Origin: Candidatus Zixiibacteriota bacterium
Lineage (GTDB): Bacteria > Zixibacteria > MSB-5A5 > WJJR01
Assembly (NCBI GenBank): GCA_020058315.1
Contig: JAGVEK010000518.1
Location: forward strand, 1-12,825
Length of the DNA stretch: 12,825 nucleotides
Direction of reading: 5' to 3'
The notes beneath the pieces are model-generated. The model was not told the origin of the DNA, did no database searches, and saw nothing but the letters and a program-made list of their open reading frames with translations. Below are positions 6,969 to 12,825 of the stretch, one piece after another. Both the position numbers and the translations under genes were made by a program. Every line of letters starts with the position of its first letter. Within the stretch, counting starts at the first letter, position 1.

Positions 6969-6997
6969 ATCATTGACAAAGATAAGCCCGTTGTCAA
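6969..6997 (-). promoter_or_regulatory. Sigma-70-like promoter with overlapping dyad
   Basis: On the minus strand a perfect TTGACA -35 box (6997-6992) is followed by a 17-bp spacer and AATGAT (6974-6969; four of six consensus bases). It lies 66 bp before the start of the secreted-protein gene and would drive that gene and probably lytR_C-rsfS downstream. TTGACAA at 6973-6979 and TTGTCAA at 6991-6997 form a 7-bp inverted repeat with an 11-bp gap covering the -35 box and spacer, which looks like an operator; no regulator is identified. Confidence 0.5.
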
Positions 6998-7158
6998 GCC
7001 AAATCAGGCAACCCTCCCCATCATTGTTGAAGGAGTCACCAGTTGTTTGATCGGCAGGGATCGCCCCCATGTCAACGCCCAGATACTCTTATCCCTTCCA
7101 GATACACATACCCCCGACATGCTCCACTGTTCCCGGGTGCAGCCCATATCCCGGCCGT

Positions 7159-7926
7159 TCACTCTGTCTGCCCCAGTTTTTCCAAGGCGGCCAGTTGCTC
7201 AAGTGAGTTCACCCCGTGCGCTTCGCCTGGATCGGATGACCGGCAGGCAATGACCGATAAGCCCTTACGGCACAATACACTAACAACGTCCGTGAGGTAG
7301 TATTCCCCTTGGGCATTGTCGCTCGTCAGTTGGTGCAGGGCGGGGAAAAGCTCTTGTCCTTGAAAACAGAATGTGCCCGTGTTGATTTCCTTGATTCTCC
7401 TGGTGTCGGTGTCGGCGTCGCGCTCTTCAACGATACGGTCCACAAGCCCATCTGGCCGCCGGACAATCCGCCCATACCCGGTGGGGTCCTCCATCAAGAC
7501 TGTCACCAGAGCCGCCGCCGCTTTGGCGGAATCCCGGACCTCGATCAAAGAACCGATCGTCTGCGGTCGAACGCGAGGGACATCGCCATTCAAGACCACG
7601 ACTGGCCCTGTACGGGTGGACAGAAGCGATTCCGTCTGCAACACGGCGTGCCCTGTCCCGAGGCGTTCACGCTGCCAGACAAACTCGACATTCAGATCGG
7701 CGACGGCATCCCGAACGAGTTCACCCTGGTATCCGATTACGACGACAACCCGGCCAATACCAGCCGCGCGTGCCGATTCAATCACCCACCGAATCAGAGG
7801 CTTCCCGTGCAGGGTGAAAAGAACCTTCGGGATCGAGGCCCCCATGCGCTTCCCCAAGCCCGCGGCCAGAATAACCGCGACGGCAGCATCGGTGGCTGGT
7901 CCGGTGGGAAATTCCTCGTATTCCAT
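7159..7926 (-). CDS. Stand-alone GlmU-type nucleotidyltransferase (UDP-GlcNAc pyrophosphorylase domain)
   Basis: The 255-residue protein matches the N-terminal uridylyltransferase half of GlmU. The nucleotide-binding signature is VILAAGLGKRMGASIPKVL (residues 18-36). Next come GERLGTGHAV-like RERLGTGHAVLQTE, the metal-binding Asp in LNGDVPRV, DPTGYGRIVR, EINTGTFCF and NAQGEYYLTDVV, each aligning with E. coli GlmU motifs. The protein ends shortly after HGVNSLEQLAALEKL, where GlmU continues into its left-handed beta-helix acetyltransferase domain; that domain is absent. The likely reaction is UTP plus N-acetylglucosamine-1-phosphate giving UDP-GlcNAc for peptidoglycan and lipopolysaccharide, but other sugar phosphates are possible. 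Its ATG abuts the panD stop codon with no gap and has no own Shine-Dalgarno, so it is probably translationally coupled to panD. Confidence 0.88.
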   Translation of the reverse strand: MEYEEFPTGPATDAAVAVILAAGLGKRMGASIPKVLFTLHGKPLIRWVIESARAAGIGRVVVVIGYQGELVRDAVADLNVEFVWQRERLGTGHAVLQTESLLSTRTGPVVVLNGDVPRVRPQTIGSLIEVRDSAKAAAALVTVLMEDPTGYGRIVRRPDGLVDRIVEERDADTDTRRIKEINTGTFCFQGQELFPALHQLTSDNAQGEYYLTDVVSVLCRKGLSVIACRSSDPGEAHGVNSLEQLAALEKLGQTE

Positions 7927-8313
7927 TTATGGATAAACGGTTGCGTCGGGCGATCCGGGTGAAGGAGCAACGCCGATGAGCGTGTTATTCGAGTCGACCT
8001 TAATAATTAGAGGTACGACCTTGCTGGCCTTATCCAACTCGACGAGACCGTAGGCGATAATCAGTACCAGATCCCCGATCTGCCCGAGTCGCGCCGCCGG
8101 GCCATTCAGGCAGATTTCGCCGACGCGGCCCTTGATAACGTAGGTCTCGAACCGTTCACCGTTGTTGACATTCACAACCTGGACCCGCTCGAACGGCTGT
8201 ATGGATGATGCTGCAAGCAGATCAGGTCCGATGGAGATCGAACCCTCGTAATCGAGATTGGCGTCGGTCACGCGGGCGCGATGGATTTTGGCACGACAGA
8301 CTTGGATTAGCAT
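7927..8313 (-). CDS. panD: Aspartate 1-decarboxylase, pyruvoyl-dependent (PanD)
   Basis: PanD converts L-aspartate to beta-alanine, the amine half of pantothenate. The 128-residue proenzyme has the self-cleavage site Gly24-Ser25 in DYEGSISI, so Ser25 becomes the pyruvoyl group. Lys9 and His11 (RAKIHRA), Tyr22, and Arg54, Thr57 and Tyr58 (GERFETY) occupy the same positions as the active-site residues of E. coli PanD. The conserved NGPAARLGQIGDLVLIIAYG block follows. The start ATG lacks a clear Shine-Dalgarno and lies 28 bp after panC; the stop is immediately followed by the nucleotidyltransferase ATG. Operon membership with panB and panC supports the call. Confidence 0.97.
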   Translation of the reverse strand: MLIQVCRAKIHRARVTDANLDYEGSISIGPDLLAASSIQPFERVQVVNVNNGERFETYVIKGRVGEICLNGPAARLGQIGDLVLIIAYGLVELDKASKVVPLIIKVDSNNTLIGVAPSPGSPDATVYP

Positions 8314-8341
8314 GGTTCAATCGGGTGCAAGATGGTGTGAT

Positions 8342-9247
8342 TCAACGAATAACCAGATTGTCGATGTAGCGACGGCCCTGAGCAGGACCTGGTGTCACGC
8401 ACTTGACAGCCACCAGAATCGCGAGCGGCCGGCGAGCACCGGCTTTTTCGGTTAGGGTCAACGGATCACAGAATCCGATGTAGTCCAAGGAGAAATAGCC
8501 GCCGTCCTCGATCATACGCCTCATCCGTGTTCTCAACCGTCCGGCCCGCGTTTCCCCTTCCTTAATTTGCGCTCTCGCCCAGCGGAGTGATTGGTAGATT
8601 CCTGCAGAGGCGTTTCGCGACAACCGATCAAGATACACGTTTCGGGACGAGAGAGCAAGCCCGTCGTTTTCACGCACGGTCGGCGAGACGACGACTCTGA
8701 CCGGAAGATTCAAGTCCGACACCATACGACGGATCACAACACTCTGCTGCAAATCCTTCTGGCCAAAGATCGCGACATCGGGCGTGACAATTGAAAACAG
8801 CTTGAGAACTACGGTCGCCACTCCATCGAAATGTCCAGGCCGACTCCTTCCCTCCCAGAGGTTTCCGAGATCACCCACCTTGAGTTTAGTCCCAAATCCT
8901 TCTGGGTAGATCGTTGCCACGGACGGGACGAACACCAAATCGACTCCTTCTTCGCGGCATGCCTTAAGGTCTGCGCTCAGAGGCCGTGGATAGGCTCGGA
9001 GATCCTCACGAGGCCCGAACTGGGTGGGATTCACAAAAACGGAGACGACGGTGCGATCGCAGAGGCGTTTGGACCTCCGCATCAGGGATCGGTGTCCTGC
9101 ATGCAGGGCTCCCATTGTCGGGACAAAACCGACCGTCAGTTCCTGCCCATGCCACGCGGCCACCGCCCGCCGGACTTGGGTGATCGAATGAACGATCCGC
9201 GTTCCTCGTCCGCGCGCAGCACCTTGGGTGGTTCCTTGAGAGTTCAT
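8342..9247 (-). CDS. panC: Pantothenate synthetase (pantoate-beta-alanine ligase, PanC)
   Basis: PanC condenses pantoate with beta-alanine using ATP through a pantoyl-adenylate. The 301-residue protein shows the HIGH-type nucleotide signature VPTMGALHAGH (residues 42-52), FVNPTQFGPREDL, the EGRSRPGHFDGVATVV loop, FGQKDLQQ, and the KMSKS-like VRENDGLALSSRN. It carries about 16 extra residues at the N-terminus (MNSQGTTQGAARGRGT) compared with usual family starts; no internal ATG is available, so either the extension is real or an unusual start is used. The C-terminus ends RYIDNLVIR as expected. It is separated from panB by a 136-bp gap holding a palindromic repeat, and it is followed by panD. 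Confidence 0.97.
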   Translation of the reverse strand: MNSQGTTQGAARGRGTRIVHSITQVRRAVAAWHGQELTVGFVPTMGALHAGHRSLMRRSKRLCDRTVVSVFVNPTQFGPREDLRAYPRPLSADLKACREEGVDLVFVPSVATIYPEGFGTKLKVGDLGNLWEGRSRPGHFDGVATVVLKLFSIVTPDVAIFGQKDLQQSVVIRRMVSDLNLPVRVVVSPTVRENDGLALSSRNVYLDRLSRNASAGIYQSLRWARAQIKEGETRAGRLRTRMRRMIEDGGYFSLDYIGFCDPLTLTEKAGARRPLAILVAVKCVTPGPAQGRRYIDNLVIR

Positions 9248-9268
9248 CTGCTATCTCAGTTCGAGTGA

Positions 9269-9346
9269 GGTGCCACGGGTCTCCGGACCCGTGTTTCCGA
9301 GCGCGGGAGACACATCAGGCGGGTCTGAAGACCCGTGGCACCCGCC
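9269..9346. repeat. Palindromic intergenic repeat between panB and panC
   Basis: A perfect 14-bp inverted repeat GGTGCCACGGGTCT (9269-9282) pairs with AGACCCGTGGCACC (9329-9342). Each arm also folds on itself: CACGGGTC/GACCCGTG (9274-9281 with 9286-9293, loop TCCG) and CGGGTC/GACCCG (9320-9325 with 9330-9335, loop TGAA). The block GTGGCACCCGCC (9335-9346) is identical to 5273-5284. It is a short, dispersed, non-coding repeat inside an operon. Confidence 0.8.
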
Positions 9347-9383
9347 TTGGCAGAAGATATGGAAGGCATCCCTGTGGCGACTT

Positions 9384-10193
9384 TCAGTACATCTCATGTT
9401 CAGCCGGGAAGCGTCGTTCACGGACATCATTGACATAACGCGCGAACGCATCCCGCATCACTCGCGCCAGTTCGGCGTACCGGCGCACGAATTTGGGCTG
9501 GAAATCCTCGAAGAGCCCCAGCAGATCATTGGTGACGAGAATCTGTCCATCGCAACCGGCGCCTGCGCCGATTCCGATCGTCGGAATCCTGACGGACTGG
9601 CTAATCTCCTTTGCGAGGTCAGCCGGGATCGCCTCCAGCACCATGGAGAAACATCCTGCCTCATCAAGCGCCACAGCGGATTCCTTCAGGAAGCCCTTCT
9701 CGTCCTCCGTGCGACCCCGCACGCCATACCCGCCGAAACGGTGAATCGACTGGGGTACCAGTCCCAGATGCCCCATAACCGGGATGCCGGCCTCGATCGC
9801 GCGCCGGATGGTCGGCAGGATCGGCAGCCCGCCTTCCATCTTCACCGCCGCGGCGCCCGCTTCCTTGAGGAATCTCCCCGCATTTCGCAGCGCCTCATCA
9901 GCGTTGATTTGGTACGACATGAAGGGCATATCCGCTATCACAAGTGCGCGTTTAACCGCCCGTGCCACCGCGCGGGTGTGATAGATCATCTGGTCCACTG
10001 TGATCGACAGCGTATTGGGCTCGCCATAGAACACCATGTTGGCGGAATCGCCCACCAGGACAGCGTCGATTCCGATCTCGTCGAGAATTCTGGCCGTGGG
10101 AAAGTCGTACGCCGTGAGCATCGCGATTGCACGTCCGGACTGTTTCATCCGGATGATGTCCTGAGTGGTCACCGATTTGATTGGGCTGGTCAT
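9384..10193 (-). CDS. panB: 3-methyl-2-oxobutanoate hydroxymethyltransferase (PanB)
   Basis: PanB transfers a hydroxymethyl group from 5,10-methylene-tetrahydrofolate to alpha-ketoisovalerate, making ketopantoate. The 269-residue protein shows LTAYDFPTARI, VGDSANMVFYG with metal ligand Asp49, IADMPFMSYQ with Asp88, AAVKMEGG with Lys118 and Glu120, VMGHLGLVPQSIHRFGGYGVRGR, and the catalytic Glu187 in MVLEAIP, then GIGAGAGCDGQILVTNDLLG. This is a TIM-barrel decamer in studied homologues. The frame is open to a GTG at 10220, but the ATG at 10193 is chosen because AGGAG (10205-10201) lies 7 nt upstream. It follows the kinase-like gene by 20 bp. Confidence 0.98.
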   Translation of the reverse strand: MTSPIKSVTTQDIIRMKQSGRAIAMLTAYDFPTARILDEIGIDAVLVGDSANMVFYGEPNTLSITVDQMIYHTRAVARAVKRALVIADMPFMSYQINADEALRNAGRFLKEAGAAAVKMEGGLPILPTIRRAIEAGIPVMGHLGLVPQSIHRFGGYGVRGRTEDEKGFLKESAVALDEAGCFSMVLEAIPADLAKEISQSVRIPTIGIGAGAGCDGQILVTNDLLGLFEDFQPKFVRRYAELARVMRDAFARYVNDVRERRFPAEHEMY

Positions 10194-10213
10194 GCCAATT
10201 CTCCTGGGTGCCC

Positions 10214-10864
10214 TCAACACCCATCATCCGCTGGTGTTCCGCCATCCCACAGACCGGATTCACCGACAAAGTATGTCTTGCCACCCGGGTAGGTCATGAT
10301 GCGTTTCCAGAGCGCCTCGCGCGGACCGATCCCATCGAACCATTGGGCACCGTCGGTGCGCACTACAAGAAGCGGCGAGTCTTCGTAGGCAAAAAAGTGG
10401 CGCTGGTACGCGCGGCAGAGTTCCAGCCAGCGATCCAGTTCGATCCCCTTGTGTCGCTGGCGCAGAATGGCAGAAACCTGTCGCTCGGGTGCCTGAAAAT
10501 ACACAACCAAGTCCGGGCGGATCGTTGGTGGCACCACGGCCACCGCAACCTTCTGATACAAAGCCCATTCGTGATCCGAAAGAATGCAGTGGGCCCAGAG
10601 GGCATGCGTGGCGAACGTGTAGTCGGTGACAATTCGGTGTCTGAACAGGTCCGCGTCCACCAGTGACCGATGCCGTTCATACCGGCCGATCAGCCTTTGC
10701 AGGACATAGGAGAGCGGGCTGCGCTCGATGTCGGGGAGATGATCGGTTGATTCCTCGAGTTCGGCGTACCATTCCGGCTGACTGCCGATCCACGCAGCAA
10801 ACTCAGTGTGGCCCGAGCCGGGGAGACCCTCGACAGCTATCAGGCGATGATCGGGGAGGGGCAT
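10214..10864 (-). CDS. Deoxynucleoside kinase-like P-loop protein with altered Walker A
   Basis: The 216-residue protein resembles the deoxynucleoside kinase family often found next to, or fused to, folK. Features are a beta-1 strand and P-loop region LIAVEGLPGSGHTEF (residues 8-22), TDYTFATHALWA (80-91, the SDYLF-type motif), DHEWALYQKV, PDLVVYFQAPERQVSAILRQRHKGIEL (sugar/lid region with basic residues), and YQRHFFAYEDSPLLVVRTD. In the P-loop the invariant lysine of GxxxxGK[ST] is His19 (codon CAC), so normal ATP-phosphate binding is doubtful; it may be inactive, use another mechanism, or have another role. The upstream frame is open to 10987 but overlaps folK; the ATG at 10864 is 5 nt after the folK stop, implying coupling. 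No clear Shine-Dalgarno is present. Confidence 0.75.
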   Translation of the reverse strand: MPLPDHRLIAVEGLPGSGHTEFAAWIGSQPEWYAELEESTDHLPDIERSPLSYVLQRLIGRYERHRSLVDADLFRHRIVTDYTFATHALWAHCILSDHEWALYQKVAVAVVPPTIRPDLVVYFQAPERQVSAILRQRHKGIELDRWLELCRAYQRHFFAYEDSPLLVVRTDGAQWFDGIGPREALWKRIMTYPGGKTYFVGESGLWDGGTPADDGC

Positions 10865-10869
10865 GTCTA

Positions 10870-11421
10870 TCAGACCGCGTTTGCGTATGCGATCACGATC
10901 GGATCGGCAAACCGGCGAATAATCTCGTTGGGTTGGGGAAGGAATGCAAGCAGTTCGCCGACAGACAGTCCCGATTCCGGATGACAAATTTCGGGAGCCA
11001 GGTCGGCGAGTGGCTGCAGGACAAAGGCCCTCTTGATCAGACGCGGGTGGGGCACCGTCAGCATGTCGTTCTGGAAAACCAAGTCATCGTAGATCAGCAG
11101 ATCCAAGTCGATCGTCCTTGGGCCGCCATGAGGAGGACGACGCCCGAGCGCCAGTTCGATTTGTTGCATACGCGTGAGCAACTGCATTGGGGATATCCGC
11201 AGCGACAACTGGAACGCGGCGTTAAGGAATGTCCCCGGTCCGACCGGTCCGACCGGCTGTGTTTCGTAGATGGGGGAGCAAACCAGATCCACGATGCCCG
11301 GGGTCTCCGCCAGGCGATGCGCAGCATCCGCGATCATCGTCATCCGGTCGCCCTGATTGGATCCGGCGCCGACGAACGCCAGACTCGTGTGTCCGTGGAT
11401 CGGCATGGTCGTGTTTCTCAT
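10870..11421 (-). CDS. folK: 2-amino-4-hydroxy-6-hydroxymethyldihydropteridine pyrophosphokinase (HPPK, FolK)
   Basis: FolK transfers pyrophosphate from ATP to 6-hydroxymethyl-7,8-dihydropterin in folate synthesis. The 183-residue protein carries FVGAGSNQGDR, SPIYETQPVGPVG, FLNAAFQL, the hallmark ELALGRRPPHGGPRTIDLDLLIYDD with its magnesium-binding Asp-x-Asp (DLDL), and LTVPHPRLIKRAFVLQPLADLAPE. The tail is slightly longer than in E. coli (159 residues). Two ATGs are possible: 11421 is preceded directly by AAGGG, while 11406 (MPIHGHTSLAFVG) sits closer to the conserved strand; the first is listed. It lies 16 bp after folB and 5 bp before the kinase-like gene, so the three are almost certainly co-transcribed. 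Confidence 0.96.
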   Translation of the reverse strand: MRNTTMPIHGHTSLAFVGAGSNQGDRMTMIADAAHRLAETPGIVDLVCSPIYETQPVGPVGPGTFLNAAFQLSLRISPMQLLTRMQQIELALGRRPPHGGPRTIDLDLLIYDDLVFQNDMLTVPHPRLIKRAFVLQPLADLAPEICHPESGLSVGELLAFLPQPNEIIRRFADPIVIAYANAV

Positions 11422-11437
11422 CCCTTGATACGTTCGA

Positions 11438-11815
11438 CTACGGTGATTCCCTCAGCGAATCGAGCGATGAATCAAACTCCACCTCGATGTAATCGAGGTT
11501 GCCGGGAATCGGCGGGATCCGTTTGCGAACACGGACCAGCACGCGCCGTGCCGCAAACGCGGCCATGATTTCCCGGGCAATTCGCGCGGCGACTGTTTCG
11601 AGCAGATTGTACTTGTCCTGCTGAACGATTCGTTCAACCGTGTAGTACACAGACGTGTAGTTGACTGTATCGTCGAGCCTGTCCGTGTGGGCCGCGCCGG
11701 ATATATCCAGTTCCAGTTCGCAATCCACCTCAAAGCGCCGTCCCGTCTCCTTTTCCGCTTTGGAAACACCGTGGAAACCATAGAATGTCATATTTTGCAG
11801 ACGAATCTTGGCCAT
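11438..11815 (-). CDS. folB: Dihydroneopterin aldolase (FolB)
   Basis: FolB cleaves 7,8-dihydroneopterin to 6-hydroxymethyl-dihydropterin, the substrate of the neighbouring FolK. The 125-residue protein begins MAKIRLQNMTFYGFHGVSKAEKETGRRFEVD, typical of the family, with a substrate-anchoring Glu expected in the DTVNY...LLE stretch (E73 after NLL) and the catalytic Lys in VRVRKRIPPIPG (about K98). DDTVNYTSVYYTVERIV is the other conserved block. The frame is open to a GTG at 11857, but the ATG at 11815 is preferred because AGGTGG lies 5 nt upstream and the conserved strand starts right there. It is 16 bp upstream of folK. Confidence 0.95.
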   Translation of the reverse strand: MAKIRLQNMTFYGFHGVSKAEKETGRRFEVDCELELDISGAAHTDRLDDTVNYTSVYYTVERIVQQDKYNLLETVAARIAREIMAAFAARRVLVRVRKRIPPIPGNLDYIEVEFDSSLDSLRESP

Positions 11816-11831
11816 GCCGTCCACCTGTTCT

Positions 11832-11936
11832 TCAGATCGCGGTCTTGCCTGCTCCACGCGCTGCCGACGTATCCAGAAACTCGTGCGGGCGAATCAGACC
11901 ATCGAACGCGTGCGTAAGGGCGGCGTCAAACACCAT
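11832..11936 (-). other. Alternative-frame stretch, possible displaced aldolase C-terminus
   Basis: In another minus frame an open stretch reads MVFDAALTHAFDGLIRPHEF and continues LDTSAARGAGKTAI, stopping at 11832, which is 16 bp before the folB start. This is the same spacing as folB to folK. Codons end mostly in G or C, and the peptide looks more protein-like than the basic tail in the annotated aldolase frame. The frame is open back to 12062, so a single base gain or loss between about 11940 and 12060 would join it to the aldolase. It could also be chance, or a tiny separate 34-residue ORF. Confidence 0.3.
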
Positions 11937-12648
11937 GCTTCCGTCCGGGCGGCGAGTGCCGCTTTCCACCCCTGCGGCTCGCAGGCGCCTGCGTCGCCGG
12001 AAGCGTGTCCAGGTCGAACAACTCATCCAATTCGTCCGGGGAAGGCATATCCCCGCCCGCAAACGAAAGAGCCCGCCAGATCATCTCTGCAAATCGTTCC
12101 ACCGTCTCCATTTTGAAATATGCCGAATCCAGATCCGCACCGACCGTCAGCACCCCATGTCGTTCCAAGAGAATCGCATCGGTGTTGTCCAGCAGTTCGG
12201 CGATCGACTCGCCAACGGCGGCAGTGGAAGGTTTCGCGTATGGCGCCAGCGGGATGGAGCCGATGGTGGTGTCAAATTCCGGCACTCCTTCAGGAGTGAG
12301 AGGGATTCCCAGAATCGCGAAGGTGGTCGCGCAGGATGGGTGGCCGTGGACACATGCCCCCACGTCGGGCCGCCGCGTCAGCGCGGTCAGGTGCATTTTC
12401 AGCTCGGACGACGGCTCCCGTGTCCCGTCAATTCTGCGCCCCTGCGGATCAACGATGACCAGGTCGCCCGGTTTCATCATCCCTTTGCACATTCCTGCCG
12501 GTGTGATCAGGATATTCCCGTCGCTCAGACGCGCCGACATATTACCCTCGGTGGCGACAATCAGTTTGCGGTCATACATCAGCCGCCCGATTTCGACCAT
12601 GCGCTCGCGCAATGCCGGAAGATCGGAAATGGATTCATTGACCGTCAT
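11926..12648 (-). CDS. Class II aldolase/adducin-family protein (L-fuculose-phosphate aldolase-like)
   Basis: These zinc enzymes cleave or epimerise sugar phosphates such as L-fuculose-1-phosphate or ribulose-5-phosphate. Visible motifs are TEGNMSARL (phosphate-binding Asn/Ser, residues 34-41), ILITPAGMCKG (46-56), the catalytic Glu in EPSSELKMH (Glu82), zinc ligands His101 and His103 in VHGHPSCAT, and the third zinc ligand His164 in LERHGVLTVG. The exact substrate is not decidable; a link to pterin chemistry is not required by the sequence. The fold ends at about residue 200; the last 40 residues, ending SRRGGKRHSPPGRKHGV, are low-complexity and basic and may result from a frameshift (see the 11832-11936 entry). 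It is the first gene of the leftward operon. No Shine-Dalgarno is evident before the ATG at 12648. Confidence 0.9.
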   Translation of the reverse strand: MTVNESISDLPALRERMVEIGRLMYDRKLIVATEGNMSARLSDGNILITPAGMCKGMMKPGDLVIVDPQGRRIDGTREPSSELKMHLTALTRRPDVGACVHGHPSCATTFAILGIPLTPEGVPEFDTTIGSIPLAPYAKPSTAAVGESIAELLDNTDAILLERHGVLTVGADLDSAYFKMETVERFAEMIWRALSFAGGDMPSPDELDELFDLDTLPATQAPASRRGGKRHSPPGRKHGV

Positions 12649-12815
12649 GCACTAAAGAAAGCGGGGGCAGGAGGGAAGGGTCAATTGAATTGTGGGTGGC
12701 GGGGAGTGGGTGAAGAATCGGCAGAGTGACGAAGCCACTTTCGCATTTGATTCGGTTGCGGTTGAACGCTACTTGGAACTGGTTTTTGCGCCTATAGGGG
12801 GAAAGGGGACCGATC
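12649..12815. other. Divergent intergenic region ahead of the cofactor operon
   Basis: This 167-bp gap separates the leftward aldolase start from a probable rightward start at 12816. It should hold the promoters of both, but I found no pair of -35 and -10 boxes with correct spacing on either strand. TATAGG at 12793-12798 is a possible -10 for the rightward gene but lacks a matching -35. A purine-rich run GGGGGCAGGAGGGAAGGG lies at 12662-12679. Confidence 0.4.
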
Positions 12816-12825
12816 ATGGCTACCT
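12816..12825 (+). CDS. Probable 5' end of a rightward gene cut by the window edge
   Basis: ATG GCT ACC begins at 12816, preceded by AAAGGGG (12802-12808) with a 7-nt spacer, a good Shine-Dalgarno arrangement. Only three codons are visible, so nothing can be said about the product. If real, it is transcribed divergently from the aldolase-folB-folK operon. Confidence 0.4.

Noticed and set aside
9270..10292. Rightward 340-codon open frame
   Set aside because: It lies antisense over panB, whose motifs are unmistakable; it has no family-like features and arises from GC-rich codon bias on the opposite strand.
11785..12729. Rightward 314-codon open frame
   Set aside because: It runs antisense to the aldolase, which has full zinc and catalytic motifs; the translation is Arg/His/Gln-rich with no recognisable domain.
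12793..12798. TATAGG as the -10 box of the right-edge gene
   Set aside because: The nearest -35-like hexamers (TTGGAA and TTGAAC) are 14 and 25 bp away, both outside the usual range.
1..12825. CRISPR array, tRNA or rRNA genes, phage or toxin-antitoxin modules
   Set aside because: No regularly spaced direct repeats, cloverleaf-like sequences, rRNA motifs or relevant protein families were seen on either strand.

Overview
The window comes from a bacterial chromosome of moderately high GC. The organism is probably a Gram-negative from a poorly cultured lineage. It has a Rho factor, a secreted protein with outer-membrane character, a stand-alone GlmU-type uridylyltransferase, and separate folK and deoxynucleoside kinase genes. 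Gene content and protein style recall FCB-group or candidate phyla such as Zixibacteria, but that placement is an impression and was not computed. No rRNA, tRNA, CRISPR array, prophage or intact insertion sequence is visible.

Layout: one gene reads rightward at the left edge (149-1048, a six-EF-hand protein made of three near-identical 225-bp repeats). All other complete genes read leftward. From the right these are: class II aldolase, folB, folK, deoxynucleoside-kinase-like gene, panB, [palindromic repeat], panC, panD, GlmU-type nucleotidyltransferase; then a promoter-like site and a secreted beta-rich protein, a LytR_C-domain membrane protein, rsfS, [palindromic repeat], rho; then a 244-bp nested inverted-repeat element, a GT-C membrane glycosyltransferase, and a DinB-family protein. 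At the extreme right edge an ATG with a good Shine-Dalgarno sequence suggests a divergent rightward gene cut off by the window.

The right half is a cofactor operon. FolB and FolK make 6-hydroxymethyl-dihydropterin pyrophosphate for folate. PanB consumes methylene-tetrahydrofolate to make ketopantoate, PanD makes beta-alanine, and PanC joins beta-alanine to pantoate, so folate and CoA synthesis are linked in one transcription unit. The middle part holds housekeeping regulators: RsfS silences ribosomes when nutrients are scarce and Rho terminates transcription.

The points most worth a second look are: a family of GC-rich palindromes sharing a GGTGCCAC-type core in three intergenic gaps; the nested MITE-like element after rho; a Walker A lysine-to-histidine change in the kinase-like protein; a likely ATT start codon for rsfS; a possible frameshift in the aldolase C-terminus; and the recently triplicated EF-hand gene. 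Nothing here convincingly forms a new multi-gene system; most of the window is core metabolism.
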